The position numbers and the translations under genes were made by a program. The notes under the pieces were generated by a model. It did no database searches. It was not told the origin of the DNA and saw nothing but the letters and a program-made list of their open reading frames with translations. This document shows, piece after piece, positions 1-8,554 of a DNA stretch of 64,000 nucleotides. Each line of letters begins with the position of its first letter. The stretch's first letter is position 1. Location of the stretch: positions 1,860,001 to 1,924,000 of the forward strand of contig NZ_CP053015.1 in assembly GCF_012979535.1 (NCBI RefSeq), given 5' to 3'. This stretch comes from Sphingomonas lacunae (lineage in GTDB: Bacteria; Pseudomonadota; Alphaproteobacteria; Sphingomonadales; Sphingomonadaceae).

Positions 1-83
1 AGCTGTGTGTGGGCAGCGACGCCGACGGGTGTTGCCGCAACGGCGAGCAGCGTGAGGGCAGCGGCGAGGGAGCTAATGCGCAT
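1..83 (-). CDS. copC: CopC-like periplasmic copper-binding protein (partial, N-terminus only)
   Basis: Only the first 27 complete codons lie in the window; the gene runs off the left edge. They encode a Sec signal peptide (MRISSLAAALTLLAVAAT, then PVGVAA) with a probable cut before HTQ. A mature N-terminal histidine is typical of CopC proteins, which hold Cu(II) in the periplasm. The start lies 16 bases after the copB stop on the same strand, giving the classic copA-copB-copC order. The identification rests mostly on that order and on the exported N-terminus; another small periplasmic protein cannot be excluded from so short a piece. Confidence 0.6.
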   Translation of the reverse strand, partial: MRISSLAAALTLLAVAATPVGVAAHTQ

Positions 84-99
84 GGGGGGCTTCCTTTTT

Positions 100-1032
100 T
101 CAGAACCAGAAACGGATGCCGGCGACGAGGGAGGTGGCGCTGGCGCTTTCTCCGGCAGCGCGGGCGAAATCGGCGCTGTTGCCGAAATGCCAGCCCTGTT
201 CAATGCCGATATAGGGGGCGAATTCACGGACAATCTCATAGCGCAGGCGCAGGCCGATCTCGGCGTGGTCGAGACCGGCCCCGATGCCGAGGCGCGGAAT
301 ATCCTGTGCGGCAAGGGTCAGCTCAGCGCGCGGCTGGAGAATGAGGCGGCGGGTGATGCGTTGGTCCACTTCGGCCTCGATGCGCGCCGTGACATCGCCG
401 CGGTGCGAGACGAACAGGGCGGCATCGATCTCGAACAGGTAGGGGGCAAGGCCCTGGACGCCGATGACGGCATGGGTTGTCGCCGGGCCGGTCATATCCT
501 GCCTGAGGCCCAGCTGGAGATCCCAGAATGGCGCAACCGCGCGCGACCACAGGGCCTGCACCTCGGCCTCTTCGATGGCCTCTCCCAGTGCGGCTTCACC
601 CTCGCTCTTGAACCAGAAGCGGCTGGTCGGGCCGCCATGGTAACCCTGAATGTCCCACAGCGCGCCATTGTGACCTTCGCGAAGCTGAACCTCGGCACGG
701 TCAACCTGAATCCAGAGCGTGGGGAAATCACCGTGATGGGCGGCCAGTGCCTCGCGCGACGGGCGCATTGCCTCAGCGCCCCAGATGGCATCGGCGGCAC
801 GCGGCGGGCCGCTGCCTGCTTCGGGTGGTGGCGGCGTCTCCATGATCGGACCGGGCGACGGGTCTGTTGCCGGAGGGGGCGCGGGGGGCATTGTGTGACC
901 CGCGTGCGGATCGGACTGGACCGGTATGGTCTGCGCGTGATGATTGCCGTGGCTGCCATGTGCAGCCTGATCCTGAGCCTGTGCCATGACCGGCAGGGCG
1001 AGGAAGACGAGTGCGGGGAGCAGCGCCTTCAT
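100..1032 (-). CDS. copB: Copper resistance outer-membrane protein CopB
   Basis: 310 residues. The start is the ATG that overlaps the copA stop as ATGA; it opens a clear signal peptide (MKALLPALVFLALPVMAQA). The mature N-terminus is rich in His and Met (HGSHGNHH, HAGHTM) and is followed by a proline-rich linker of about 40 residues, as in CopB/PcoB copper-binding segments. The rest has alternating beta-strand character and ends in FWF, the C-terminal aromatic signal of outer-membrane barrels. In the family CopB works with the CopA oxidase to sequester or move copper at the outer membrane. Co-transcription with copA is inferred from the 4-base overlap. Confidence 0.92.
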   Translation of the reverse strand: MKALLPALVFLALPVMAQAQDQAAHGSHGNHHAQTIPVQSDPHAGHTMPPAPPPATDPSPGPIMETPPPPEAGSGPPRAADAIWGAEAMRPSREALAAHHGDFPTLWIQVDRAEVQLREGHNGALWDIQGYHGGPTSRFWFKSEGEAALGEAIEEAEVQALWSRAVAPFWDLQLGLRQDMTGPATTHAVIGVQGLAPYLFEIDAALFVSHRGDVTARIEAEVDQRITRRLILQPRAELTLAAQDIPRLGIGAGLDHAEIGLRLRYEIVREFAPYIGIEQGWHFGNSADFARAAGESASATSLVAGIRFWF

Positions 1033-2741
1033 GCCGCGCCCTCCGGCCCCATGACGGTGACAATCTGCATCATCCCGCCGTGCATGTGGTAGAGCAGGTG
1101 ACAATGGAAGGCCCAGTCGCCGGATTCATTGGCGGTGAGGTCAAAGGTGGCACTGGCGCCGGGCTGGACAATGACGACATTCTTGCGCGGCTGGTGCGCC
1201 GGGCTTTGGCCATTGACCAGTTCGAAGAACATGCCGTGCAGATGGATGGGATGCGCCATCATCGTGTTGTTTATGAGCTTGACCCGGACGCGCTCGTTCC
1301 AGGCAAAGCGGATCGGCACATCATCAACCGCGCCGAACATGCGGCCGTCGAATGACCACATGTACCGTTCCATATTGCCGGTCAGATGCAGTTCAAGCAG
1401 GCGTGAGGGCTCACGCACATCGGCATTGGGTTCGAGCGCGGAGAGCAGGCGGTAATTGAGGACGCGGTGCGGTACATCGCGCAGGCCGATGCCGGGGTCG
1501 CCGGTCTTGTCGACCGGCGCCATCGAGATCATGTCAATGCCCGGCCCCAGCTCGACATCCGGGGGAACAAGCGATGTGTCCCGCATGCTCATGCCATCCA
1601 TGCTGTGGCTGGAGCCATGGTCTCCGTGATTCATGCCCATGTCGGCCATGGTGAGCAGCGGCGGATCACGGAGGGCAGGGACAGTGGCCCGCGCGCCGGG
1701 GCGGCTGGCGAGCATGGCGAGGGCCATGCCCGAGCGGTCCATGGACTCGCAGACGATGGCATAGGCTTCCGCATTCCCCGGTTCGATGATCACATCATAG
1801 GTTTCGGCTGTGGCGATTTGCAGTTCGTCCACCTCGACAGGACGGACATTCTGGCCATCGGCGGCGATGACGGTCATCGGCAGGCCGGGGATGCGGACGT
1901 TGAAGAAGGTCATGGCTCCGCCATTGATCAGGCGCAGCCGGATGCGTTCGCCGGGTCTGAAGAGATATTCCATCCCTTCGGTCGGGCCACGGCCATTGGC
2001 GAGATAGGTATAGGTCGGCGCGCTGACATCGGCGATGTCAGTCGCCATCATGCGCATTTCCGCCCACATCCGCCGCTCCTCGCCCGACATGGGATAGCGG
2101 TCGGTCCAGCTGCTGAGGCGATCGTTGAAATAGCCTTCGCCGGTCCGCAGGCGGCTCATGATGAAATGCGGATGAAGCGGAGTGAACTCGCTGAGCAGGA
2201 GGATATAGTCTCGGTCGACGTGATGGATGTCGCCACCAGCCGGTTCGATGATCAGCGGGGCGTAATGGCCCTGCTGTTCCTGCAGACCGGAATGGCTGTG
2301 ATACCAATAGGTGCCCGACTGGCGGATGGGGAATTCATAAGTGAAGGTCTCTCCCGGCTTGATGCCGGGGAAACTGACGCCGGGCACACCGTCAAACTGG
2401 AAGGGGACAAGCAGGCCATGCCAGTGGATCGACGTGTCCTCGGCCAGATGGTTGGTGACGTTGAGCCGGACATTCTGTCCTTCGCGCAGGCGGACCAGTG
2501 GTCCCGGCACCGTGCCGTTGATGGCCACACCATGGCCGCGCCGGCCCTCCACCACTCGCCGGCCACCGCGCACCGCGAGATTGATGACCTCCCCGGTCAG
2601 TTCACCAAAGCCGGTGGCGATCTCTCCGCCGCCATGATGGCGCATGCTGTGGCCCTGGGCCCAAGCCGGCATCGTGGCAAGTGAAGCCGCGCCGATGCCG
2701 AGGCCGCCGAGCAAGGTTCGTCTGGAAATCACGTTGGACAT
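1029..2741 (-). CDS. copA: CopA-type multicopper oxidase, Tat-exported
   Basis: 570 residues, the usual length for CopA/PcoA. The N-terminus has a twin-arginine signal (SRRTLLGG) ending near AWAQ. Copper sites are all visible: HWHG at 106-109, WYHSHSG at 146-152, and near the C-terminus HPIHLHG and HCHLLYHMHGGM, which together supply the type 1 and trinuclear centre ligands. A Met/His-rich loop (MADMGMNHGDHG, then MDGMSM) about two thirds along is the extra Cu(I)-binding segment of this family. It oxidises Cu(I) in the periplasm. It is the first gene of the leftward cop operon and reads away from csoR across a shared operator. Confidence 0.96.
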   Translation of the reverse strand: MSNVISRRTLLGGLGIGAASLATMPAWAQGHSMRHHGGGEIATGFGELTGEVINLAVRGGRRVVEGRRGHGVAINGTVPGPLVRLREGQNVRLNVTNHLAEDTSIHWHGLLVPFQFDGVPGVSFPGIKPGETFTYEFPIRQSGTYWYHSHSGLQEQQGHYAPLIIEPAGGDIHHVDRDYILLLSEFTPLHPHFIMSRLRTGEGYFNDRLSSWTDRYPMSGEERRMWAEMRMMATDIADVSAPTYTYLANGRGPTEGMEYLFRPGERIRLRLINGGAMTFFNVRIPGLPMTVIAADGQNVRPVEVDELQIATAETYDVIIEPGNAEAYAIVCESMDRSGMALAMLASRPGARATVPALRDPPLLTMADMGMNHGDHGSSHSMDGMSMRDTSLVPPDVELGPGIDMISMAPVDKTGDPGIGLRDVPHRVLNYRLLSALEPNADVREPSRLLELHLTGNMERYMWSFDGRMFGAVDDVPIRFAWNERVRVKLINNTMMAHPIHLHGMFFELVNGQSPAHQPRKNVVIVQPGASATFDLTANESGDWAFHCHLLYHMHGGMMQIVTVMGPEGAA

Positions 2742-2770
2742 CTGCTTGTTTCACCTCGGGGGCCAGATAG

Positions 2771-2789
2771 TATACCCCCCTATGGTATA
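2771..2789. promoter_or_regulatory. Predicted CsoR operator between copA and csoR
   Basis: A perfect inverted repeat TATACC-CCCCTAT-GGTATA lies 30 bases upstream of the copA start and 20 bases upstream of csoR. A C/G-tract flanked by TATA is the known layout of CsoR/RcnR-type operators. One site could repress both directions until copper binds the repressor. Confidence 0.75.
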
Positions 2790-2809
2790 TCAAGGGTAAT
2801 GGTGGGATC

Positions 2810-3082
2810 ATGGCCAAGGACCGGACGGCAATACTGAACCGGCTCAACCGGATCGAAGGACAGGTGCGCGGCATTCGCCAGATGGTGGCGGATGACCGCT
2901 ATTGCATCGACATCCTGCATCAGGTCCAGGCGGTGAAGGCCGCGCTGGCCAAGGCGGAAAGCGAGATATTGAAGGACCATGCCGCCTGTTGTGTTTCAGA
3001 GGCCATCGCGTCGGGCGACGCGGCCGAGCAGCGGGTGAAGTTCAACGAGCTGATCGACCTGATTGACCGCGTGAAACGCTGA
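2810..3082 (+). CDS. csoR: Copper-sensing repressor of the CsoR/FrmR (DUF156) family
   Basis: 90 residues, all-helical, typical family length. The Cu(I) triad of CsoR is present with the right spacing: Cys32, His57 and Cys61 (25 and 4 residues apart), with an additional Cys60. The N-terminal helix NRLNRIEGQVRGI is the conserved DNA-binding and tetramer segment. The position beside copA and over a G-tract palindrome supports copper rather than nickel or formaldehyde as the signal. Members of this family are hard to separate by sequence alone, so the metal is inferred from the triad and the context. Confidence 0.92.
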   Translation: MAKDRTAILNRLNRIEGQVRGIRQMVADDRYCIDILHQVQAVKAALAKAESEILKDHAACCVSEAIASGDAAEQRVKFNELIDLIDRVKR

Positions 3083-3116
3083 AACAGTCAGCGGCCATGC
3101 CGCGTGATACCCAGGA

Positions 3117-5060
3117 TCAGGCCCAGGGCACATTCATCCCCAGTGACAGGCCATGGCCATGCCATTCGACGGCCAGCGTGCCCTTCAACTGGCGCTCAAC
3201 CGCATTGCGGATGAGCGAATAGCCAAAGCCATGGCGTTCGGGCGCAATGACATTCTGGTCGCTGGTTTCCGTCCAGTTGACGGCGAGGCGCCTTTGTTCG
3301 CCTGCACCGTGCAGCGACCAGCGGACTTCCAACCGGCCGTTGGCCACAGACAGGGCGCCATATTTGGTGGCGTTGGTGACAAGTTCATGGATGACCAGAG
3401 CGATTGACTGGGCCGTGCCGGGGGGAAGCTGCACGTCCGGGCCGGCACAATGTATCGTTCCGCTCTGTCCTACCTCTGACAGGTCAACGGCATGGGCAGC
3501 CAATTCGTCCCTGATGACCTGCCCCAGTTCGGCGCCATCCCAGCGATTGTGGGCGAGCAGGCTGTGGGTCCGGGCGATGGCCTGTATCCGCGCCGCAACG
3601 GATCCGCGAAAAGCCTCCACAGTATCGGCCTTGGTCAAGCGGATGACGGATTGCATGACGGCCATGATATTCTTGGCCCTGTGATCCACCTCATGCGCAA
3701 GGATGCTCTCCCTGACCTCTGCTGCCTTGCGGTCGGTGATGTCGACAAAGGCGGCAACTGCGCCGCGCACCGTGCCGTCCGGTGCGTAGAGCGGCGTCGC
3801 ATTGCCAAGCAGATCATTGGCTGACCCATCCGCAAACTCGACCCGTTCCTCGAAATCCCGGATCAGTTCCCCCCTTGCCGCCCGCTGCACCGGCAGGTCT
3901 TCTGGAGCGATTTCCCTGCCGTCGCTGTCCAACACGCGAAAATGGCTGACGGGCGACGGGTCATCGGCGGTTTTCGACATGTTCTCCGCCTGATCAGGCA
4001 GGCGAAGTATTTGCCGGGCATATTCATTGCCGACAACTTCCCGGCAATCGGCATCCTGCGCGACCCAGACCGCAGCCGGCAAGGCGGCCAGGACAGCTTC
4101 CAGTTCCTCGGCGCGGGCCCGGGCATTCTCCTCGGCCTCCCTGAGTTGATGTTCGCGTTGTTCCAACGCCTCCTTGGCCCGCCTTTCATCGGCAATCACG
4201 GCAAGCAGCAAGAAGGTGATCGCCAGGATTGCCATGAATTGCTGCAGCAGCGGAAAGCGCGCAGTGGATGTTCCGTTGGCTTCGATGAAGGGTCCCAGGC
4301 CTTGGGACGTTGCCCAGATGGAAATGACAGAAACGAGGATCAGCGCCAGCGATGCACCGCGGACATCGAAAAAAATCGCCGCCAGGACCAGCAAGGGCAA
4401 CACGTGCCAAGTCTGCAATTTATCGAACTCTGGCCACAAAAAAATCATGGCTGTCAGACCGGCTATAGCGGCCATGAGGAGCAGCAGCAGGCCGGCTTCC
4501 AGCGGTGTCAGACGTGAACGCGCTGTGGCCCAAGCGAGGATGAATGGGCCGACCACCGCTCCGCCGACGAAATTCCCTACAAACAGGGTCCAGAACAGTT
4601 TGTACCCCTGTGGTGCGGTCAAATCGGACGATATGGTCAGGATGAGCGCCAATAGTGAGGCGGTGATGGCGGCGCCCAGCGTGACCCCGGCGATCAGCAA
4701 ATGGAGCATCCCCCGCATCGACAAAAGATGATCGCGCCTGTCGCGGTTACGGGTGATCAACAGGACGGGCAGAACCGTGCCGAGCGTGTTGGACATGGCC
4801 AGCAGACATTCCGCCCAGACAGGCTGATCCGACCCTGCCAACAGAGAGGCGGCCAGCCGGCCGAACAGGATCGCCGGCCAGAACCGCCAGCCGCCCAACA
4901 GGAGCACTGCCAGCCCGACGCCCGCAGCAGGCCAGATGGGTGAACCGGCGCCGCTGAGGTACGCCCATTGCAGCCCGACCACGGCGGCAAGCGTATAAAG
5001 GATGAAAGCCAGCAGCAGGCGCGGGGCGTAGGGTCCGACATGCCTGAATGAAATTTGCAT
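3117..5060 (-). CDS. MASE1-PAS sensor kinase of the HWE family
   Basis: 647 residues. Residues 1 to about 290 form a hydrophobic multi-helix MASE1 sensor (starts MQISFRHVGPYAPRLLLA, many Trp/Pro-containing membrane segments). A short coiled coil (ERRAKEALEQREHQLREAEE) leads to a PAS domain at about 310-435. The transmitter begins at ILAHEVDHRAKNIMAVMQS, the HWE/HisKA_2 phospho-acceptor helix, with the N box HELVTNATKYGALS and a C-terminal G box (HGFGYSLIRNAVERQL). HWE kinases in alphaproteobacteria often feed the general stress response or light signalling. No partner regulator is next to it, so it is an orphan; the signal is unknown. Confidence 0.9.
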   Translation of the reverse strand: MQISFRHVGPYAPRLLLAFILYTLAAVVGLQWAYLSGAGSPIWPAAGVGLAVLLLGGWRFWPAILFGRLAASLLAGSDQPVWAECLLAMSNTLGTVLPVLLITRNRDRRDHLLSMRGMLHLLIAGVTLGAAITASLLALILTISSDLTAPQGYKLFWTLFVGNFVGGAVVGPFILAWATARSRLTPLEAGLLLLLMAAIAGLTAMIFLWPEFDKLQTWHVLPLLVLAAIFFDVRGASLALILVSVISIWATSQGLGPFIEANGTSTARFPLLQQFMAILAITFLLLAVIADERRAKEALEQREHQLREAEENARARAEELEAVLAALPAAVWVAQDADCREVVGNEYARQILRLPDQAENMSKTADDPSPVSHFRVLDSDGREIAPEDLPVQRAARGELIRDFEERVEFADGSANDLLGNATPLYAPDGTVRGAVAAFVDITDRKAAEVRESILAHEVDHRAKNIMAVMQSVIRLTKADTVEAFRGSVAARIQAIARTHSLLAHNRWDGAELGQVIRDELAAHAVDLSEVGQSGTIHCAGPDVQLPPGTAQSIALVIHELVTNATKYGALSVANGRLEVRWSLHGAGEQRRLAVNWTETSDQNVIAPERHGFGYSLIRNAVERQLKGTLAVEWHGHGLSLGMNVPWA

Positions 5061-5136
5061 CGGCCCGTGCCGTTCCTATGACCGTGATGCTGCTGCAGAA
5101 AATCCGCAGCTTTGCTGTCCTAGATGGGACGGCTTG

Positions 5137-5946
5137 TCAAATGCCCTGCTGCGGGCTGCGGCTGGCCATCATGTCGAAATGGTGACCAAATCCGACCTTG
5201 CGGAAATGGGCAAAGCCGCTGTCCCGCAACAGCTGGGCAATCGTGGCGGAATCTGACCAGCGGGTGTCAACTTCGTAAAAGATCGCGGCGATGCGCGGAG
5301 CAATGGCGCTTTTGAGCAGTTGGCGGATAACCGCCAGTTCCTGTCCTTCGACATCGACCTTGACGATAAGCGGATCATCGCCATCCAACAGGGTGTCGAG
5401 CCGGTCGGCGGTGACCGCCTCTATCGTTTCAGTCCGGCTGTTGACCGATTGCCGGTCAGGTGAGGTAACGAGTGATGCCATGCCGCTGTGCCCATCAGGA
5501 ACAGTGATGGTCAATGGCCCGGCCTGATCAGATATGGCCAGCCGCAACGGCTGGATTTTCTGGTCGAGCCCGTTGGCCATGATGTTGGACTGGAGGGTTG
5601 CGAAGGTCGCGCTGACAGGTTCGAAGGCGATGGCCCGGCGACAGGCCGGGTTCCTGCCGGCGATGAGGCTGTAGAGGCCCTGGTTCGCGCCAATGTCGAC
5701 AAAGGTGAAGGCTGAAGCCCTTTGCTCCAGTCGGTCGGCGAGGAAGCGCCCGTAAATCCCGGCATGGCAATAGACAAAGGTCCGGTCATGCCAGTTTTGC
5801 TGCATCAGGACGCCATAGGCAGTCATGCCCGCGCCCTGTGACCGCTGCTCACTGTCCTGCTGGCGTGCACGGCCGCGGGCCAAGGACAGCCAATAGGCCT
5901 TGCGCAGGGTCTTTATGAGTCCATAGCGCCAGAAGCCGCCAATCAT
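5137..5946 (-). CDS. FkbM family methyltransferase
   Basis: 269 residues. The SAM-binding motif FVDIGANQGLYSL lies near residue 83, followed by AFEPVSATFATL and the later KVDVEGQELAVI, the three hallmarks of FkbM-type methyltransferases. These usually O-methylate sugars or lipids of surface glycans. The gene starts inside the end of the upstream glycerophosphotransferase-like gene (ATGA overlap) and is last in a three-gene leftward operon. The acceptor is unknown; context suggests a surface polymer. Confidence 0.88.
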   Translation of the reverse strand: MIGGFWRYGLIKTLRKAYWLSLARGRARQQDSEQRSQGAGMTAYGVLMQQNWHDRTFVYCHAGIYGRFLADRLEQRASAFTFVDIGANQGLYSLIAGRNPACRRAIAFEPVSATFATLQSNIMANGLDQKIQPLRLAISDQAGPLTITVPDGHSGMASLVTSPDRQSVNSRTETIEAVTADRLDTLLDGDDPLIVKVDVEGQELAVIRQLLKSAIAPRIAAIFYEVDTRWSDSATIAQLLRDSGFAHFRKVGFGHHFDMMASRSPQQGI

Positions 5947-7127
5947 TGCGCATGTTCCAGATTGTTGAGCCAGCTGACGATAGCGTCGGCGGCCCGGTGA
6001 GATGACGGCTTTTCTCCCAGATCAAAGCTGTATGAAAACAGCTTTTTCTGGGTTTCCAGATGACGTGCCGGATGGATGACCGCATCGTCAAGAGCATCAG
6101 CCAGCGTTTCAATGCTGTTGATCACGCGCCCTGTTGTCCAATGGGTGAAATCAGGATTGCCCTGCCAGTCATGGTTGCGTGGATTGGCGAAGATGCAGGG
6201 CCGGGGCTGTCTCAGGAATTCGTAGACTTGGCTGCTGGCATCGCCGAGATAGATGTCAGCCGCGTTGGTGTAGGTCATGTCCACCGACCGGCGGCTGCCC
6301 AGATCAATCCGCACATGATCAAGATTGCCTGCCTCTTCCGGCACTGCCGGCACCCGGCTGATTCCCAGGGGCGACAGGCTGACTGTCCAGCGTTTGGCAA
6401 ACAGCATCACATGCGGAGCAAAGACGAGATTGAACCTGTCCTGCCCAGCGAACCAGCGAAGGACGGCCGGACCCATCGCATACCATGAGGACAGGGCAGG
6501 TGACGGGTGAGGGTTGTAGAGCACCGTCGGTCGGTCATTATCGAACAATGGCTCGCGCGACGCTGTGCTGACCGTGTCGAACTTGGGGTAGCCGACAATC
6601 GCCCAGCCATCGGGTTTCAGCAAGCCGGCATCGGACAAGCGGTCGCGTATCTTTTCTCCGGACATGAGGACCAGGTCAAATCGGGCGCTTGCTGCATCAA
6701 AGCCGATCGCCCGATCCCCGGCGCCGTGCCGCGTGTGGATCAACGCCAGCCGGTCGAGGCCAAAGCGTGTCTTGAGCAGGGTTGACGTTTTTTCAGGGAC
6801 AACCAGCGCATCGAGCGCGCGGAAATGGTCCAGGTTTCGGGAAAGGATTGACAGCCGGTCGGCCGGGACAGCATTGCCGGACATGCGCGTTGTCCAGGCG
6901 GCAACAGGGGATGGCGGCGCCAGGCGTGTGATTTTTGCATGCCTATCAGTCAGTCCAGCTTCGTTCCAAAGGCGTCGGACCTCCTGTTCCGCTTCGCCGC
7001 CGGCAACCAGCAACTGCACATCGACTGCCGGGTGATGACGGGCCATTGCAATGGCGATCGGCAGGCTGTGGGCAACCTGATGAGCGGCAGCGTGGTTGAA
7101 AAGAAAGCCTGTGCGAAGCCGGCTCAT
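5943..7127 (-). CDS. CDP-glycerol glycerophosphotransferase-like (TagB/SpsB type) transferase
   Basis: 394 residues from the ATG at 7127, which overlaps the stop of the upstream phosphatase gene as ATGA. The fold is that of GT-B-like nucleotide-dependent transferases: an N-terminal half with FLFNHAAAHQVAHSLPIAIAM and a C-terminal half with TVLYNPHPSP, FAPHVMLF, DMTYTNAADIYLGDASSQVYEFL and CIFANPRNHDW, resembling the CDP-glycerol:poly(glycerophosphate) transferase family. In Gram-negative bacteria such proteins add glycerol- or ribitol-phosphate, or act as capsule transferases. The precise donor cannot be read from sequence. A longer upstream reading exists but would invade the neighbouring gene. 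Confidence 0.72.
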   Translation of the reverse strand: MSRLRTGFLFNHAAAHQVAHSLPIAIAMARHHPAVDVQLLVAGGEAEQEVRRLWNEAGLTDRHAKITRLAPPSPVAAWTTRMSGNAVPADRLSILSRNLDHFRALDALVVPEKTSTLLKTRFGLDRLALIHTRHGAGDRAIGFDAASARFDLVLMSGEKIRDRLSDAGLLKPDGWAIVGYPKFDTVSTASREPLFDNDRPTVLYNPHPSPALSSWYAMGPAVLRWFAGQDRFNLVFAPHVMLFAKRWTVSLSPLGISRVPAVPEEAGNLDHVRIDLGSRRSVDMTYTNAADIYLGDASSQVYEFLRQPRPCIFANPRNHDWQGNPDFTHWTTGRVINSIETLADALDDAVIHPARHLETQKKLFSYSFDLGEKPSSHRAADAIVSWLNNLEHAQ

Positions 7128-7858
7128 GACGGTCGCCAATCCAGCTGGAGCCATCCCTTTTGGCGGGCCAGCTGTTCCATTGCCTTGCCCGGATTGGTCG
7201 CGACCGGTTGGTCTACCCAATCACACAAGGGGCGGTCCGAAACATCGTCGCTGTAAAAACGGATGAACAATTGGTCACGCTGGAGCCCGCGCTGTTCCAG
7301 TAACTGCTGGATACGCCTCAGCTTTTCCCTGCCGTAGCAATTTTCACCATCGATGCGGTGGCTGAGACTGTCGCCGTGCCACAGCGAGCGTGTAGCCACC
7401 CAGTCGGTTACCTGTAACCGGCGGGCCAGCGGTTCGATGTAGAAATCTGCTGCCGCTGTCGCGAGCATGATATGCCATCCGTCGGCCCGTTCCTGCTCGA
7501 TTTGCGCCAGCCCTTGCGCATGAAGGCCGTTGGCAAAGAGCCCTTGGGCAAATCGGTCGGCGAGCAGCACGGCCTCATTTCGAGGAATCGCCGGTCCCAG
7601 GGCCACCCGGTGCATTGCCTGTTTCATGAGGCGCCGAGGGATGAGACCCAGTACGTAGAGTATGGCGATCGGCACCAGCAGCGGGATCAATAGCGCACGC
7701 CAAGGGGCGCGATAGGCCATGGATTGGACCAGGAACAGCCACCATGTCGGTCGCCGGGTGAGGGTGCGATCAACGTCATAGATGGCAATCCGCTTTGCTG
7801 CGGACGGCGTGGTCATTCGTGGACCGGCAGCTTCGGGTGTCGGATCGGCCTGCTTCAT
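7124..7858 (-). CDS. HAD-IB family phosphatase
   Basis: 244 residues from the ATG at 7858; a second in-frame ATG at 7816 (MTTPSAAKRIAIYDVDRTLT) is an equally possible start. Motif I is DVDRTLT, motif II is at LATAAADFYIEPLA, and the metal-binding acidic motif is YSDDVSDRPL, as in SerB-like subfamily IB phosphatases. A strongly hydrophobic insert (LLIPLLVPIAILYVLGLIP) could touch the membrane. It heads an overlapping operon with a CDP-glycerol-type transferase and an FkbM methyltransferase, so it may dephosphorylate a polymer precursor. That role is inference. Confidence 0.82.
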   Translation of the reverse strand: MKQADPTPEAAGPRMTTPSAAKRIAIYDVDRTLTRRPTWWLFLVQSMAYRAPWRALLIPLLVPIAILYVLGLIPRRLMKQAMHRVALGPAIPRNEAVLLADRFAQGLFANGLHAQGLAQIEQERADGWHIMLATAAADFYIEPLARRLQVTDWVATRSLWHGDSLSHRIDGENCYGREKLRRIQQLLEQRGLQRDQLFIRFYSDDVSDRPLCDWVDQPVATNPGKAMEQLARQKGWLQLDWRPS

Positions 7859-7953
7859 GAGCAAGCCAATGCCGGGCCATGATGAGACTTTCGTGACGGA
7901 TTTATTTGATTTTGCCCATGTTGCGCGGGGCCTCTGGTGGATGGCGCTGGACC

Positions 7954-7998
7954 GGTCCAACTATGGTTGGTCCCTGAAGGGCTCTGAACCTGATTCAG
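7954..7998. promoter_or_regulatory. Two inverted repeats in the divergent intergenic region
   Basis: GGTCCAAC-TATG-GTTGGTCC (7954-7973) is a 20-base palindrome with one mismatch. CTGAA-CCTGA-TTCAG (7984-7998) follows 10 bases later, 36 bases before the PepSY gene start. The second resembles sites recognised by OmpR-type regulators that control their own PepSY/two-component operon; that reading is inference. Confidence 0.4.
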
Positions 7999-8033
7999 AT
8001 TGTTGGTCGAACGGAACGGGAAGTGGAATCGCC

Positions 8034-8528
8034 ATGCCCATCAGCATCATCGCCCTAAGCGCTGTCTTCGCCTTTGCCCAAGCGGCGAGCGAGGCACCCG
8101 CAGTTTGCCTGCGCCACGCGGTTGCCATCGCCGAGCGCGCGACATCCGGGAAGGTGATCGAAGCCGAGCCGCAGTGGTCGCAAGGGCGATCGATCTATGA
8201 GGTCGATGTAATCGATGGCTCGGAATTGCGACGGCTGGTCATTACGTCGACCGGGCGCATCCAGCGCAATGAACGGCTGATGGTCCGCAATGTCTGGAGC
8301 GGTGTAGTCGATCGAGAGGAACGGCGGGCCATTGCCCGTGCTGGCCGACTGTCAGAAATACTGGCGGGACTGGAGCGGCGCAGCGGTGGCCGCGCGATAG
8401 AAGCCTCATTCGAGGTGGAGGGGGACCGTCCGCTTTACGAAGTGGAACTGATGACTTCCATCGGCCAGACGACTATCTACCTTGATGCAGTCAGCGGCAC
8501 ACAGGTGCTGCACGTGCCGGACGATTGA
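8034..8528 (+). CDS. Exported PepSY-domain protein
   Basis: 164 residues from the ATG at 8034, which opens a short signal peptide (MPISIIALSAVFAFAQAASEA). Two PepSY-like repeats follow: one around KVIEAEPQWSQGRSIYEVDVIDG and a second around RAIEASFEVEGDRPLYEVELMTS, the second ending in the typical IYLDAVSGTQV. PepSY proteins act in the periplasm or envelope and often modulate a partner sensor. Here the stop lies just before the response regulator gene, giving a PepSY-regulator-kinase operon, so it may sense or damp the kinase signal. The signal itself is not evident. Confidence 0.85.
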   Translation: MPISIIALSAVFAFAQAASEAPAVCLRHAVAIAERATSGKVIEAEPQWSQGRSIYEVDVIDGSELRRLVITSTGRIQRNERLMVRNVWSGVVDREERRAIARAGRLSEILAGLERRSGGRAIEASFEVEGDRPLYEVELMTSIGQTTIYLDAVSGTQVLHVPDD

Positions 8529-8554
8529 GGCACAGGCCGAAGAAGGGACTCTGT

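Noticed and set aside
7..1092. Long open frame on the + strand over copB
   Set aside because: It lies antisense to copB, has no family likeness, no ribosome site and a composition typical of reversed high-GC codons.
1467..2684. 405-codon open frame on the + strand over copA
   Set aside because: His- and Ala-rich reversed copA sequence; the copper motifs on the other strand prove which frame is real.
8525..8554. TTG at 8525 as the response regulator start
   Set aside because: It adds ten residues not found in the family, and the TTG at 8555 has a well-placed GAAGGG in front.
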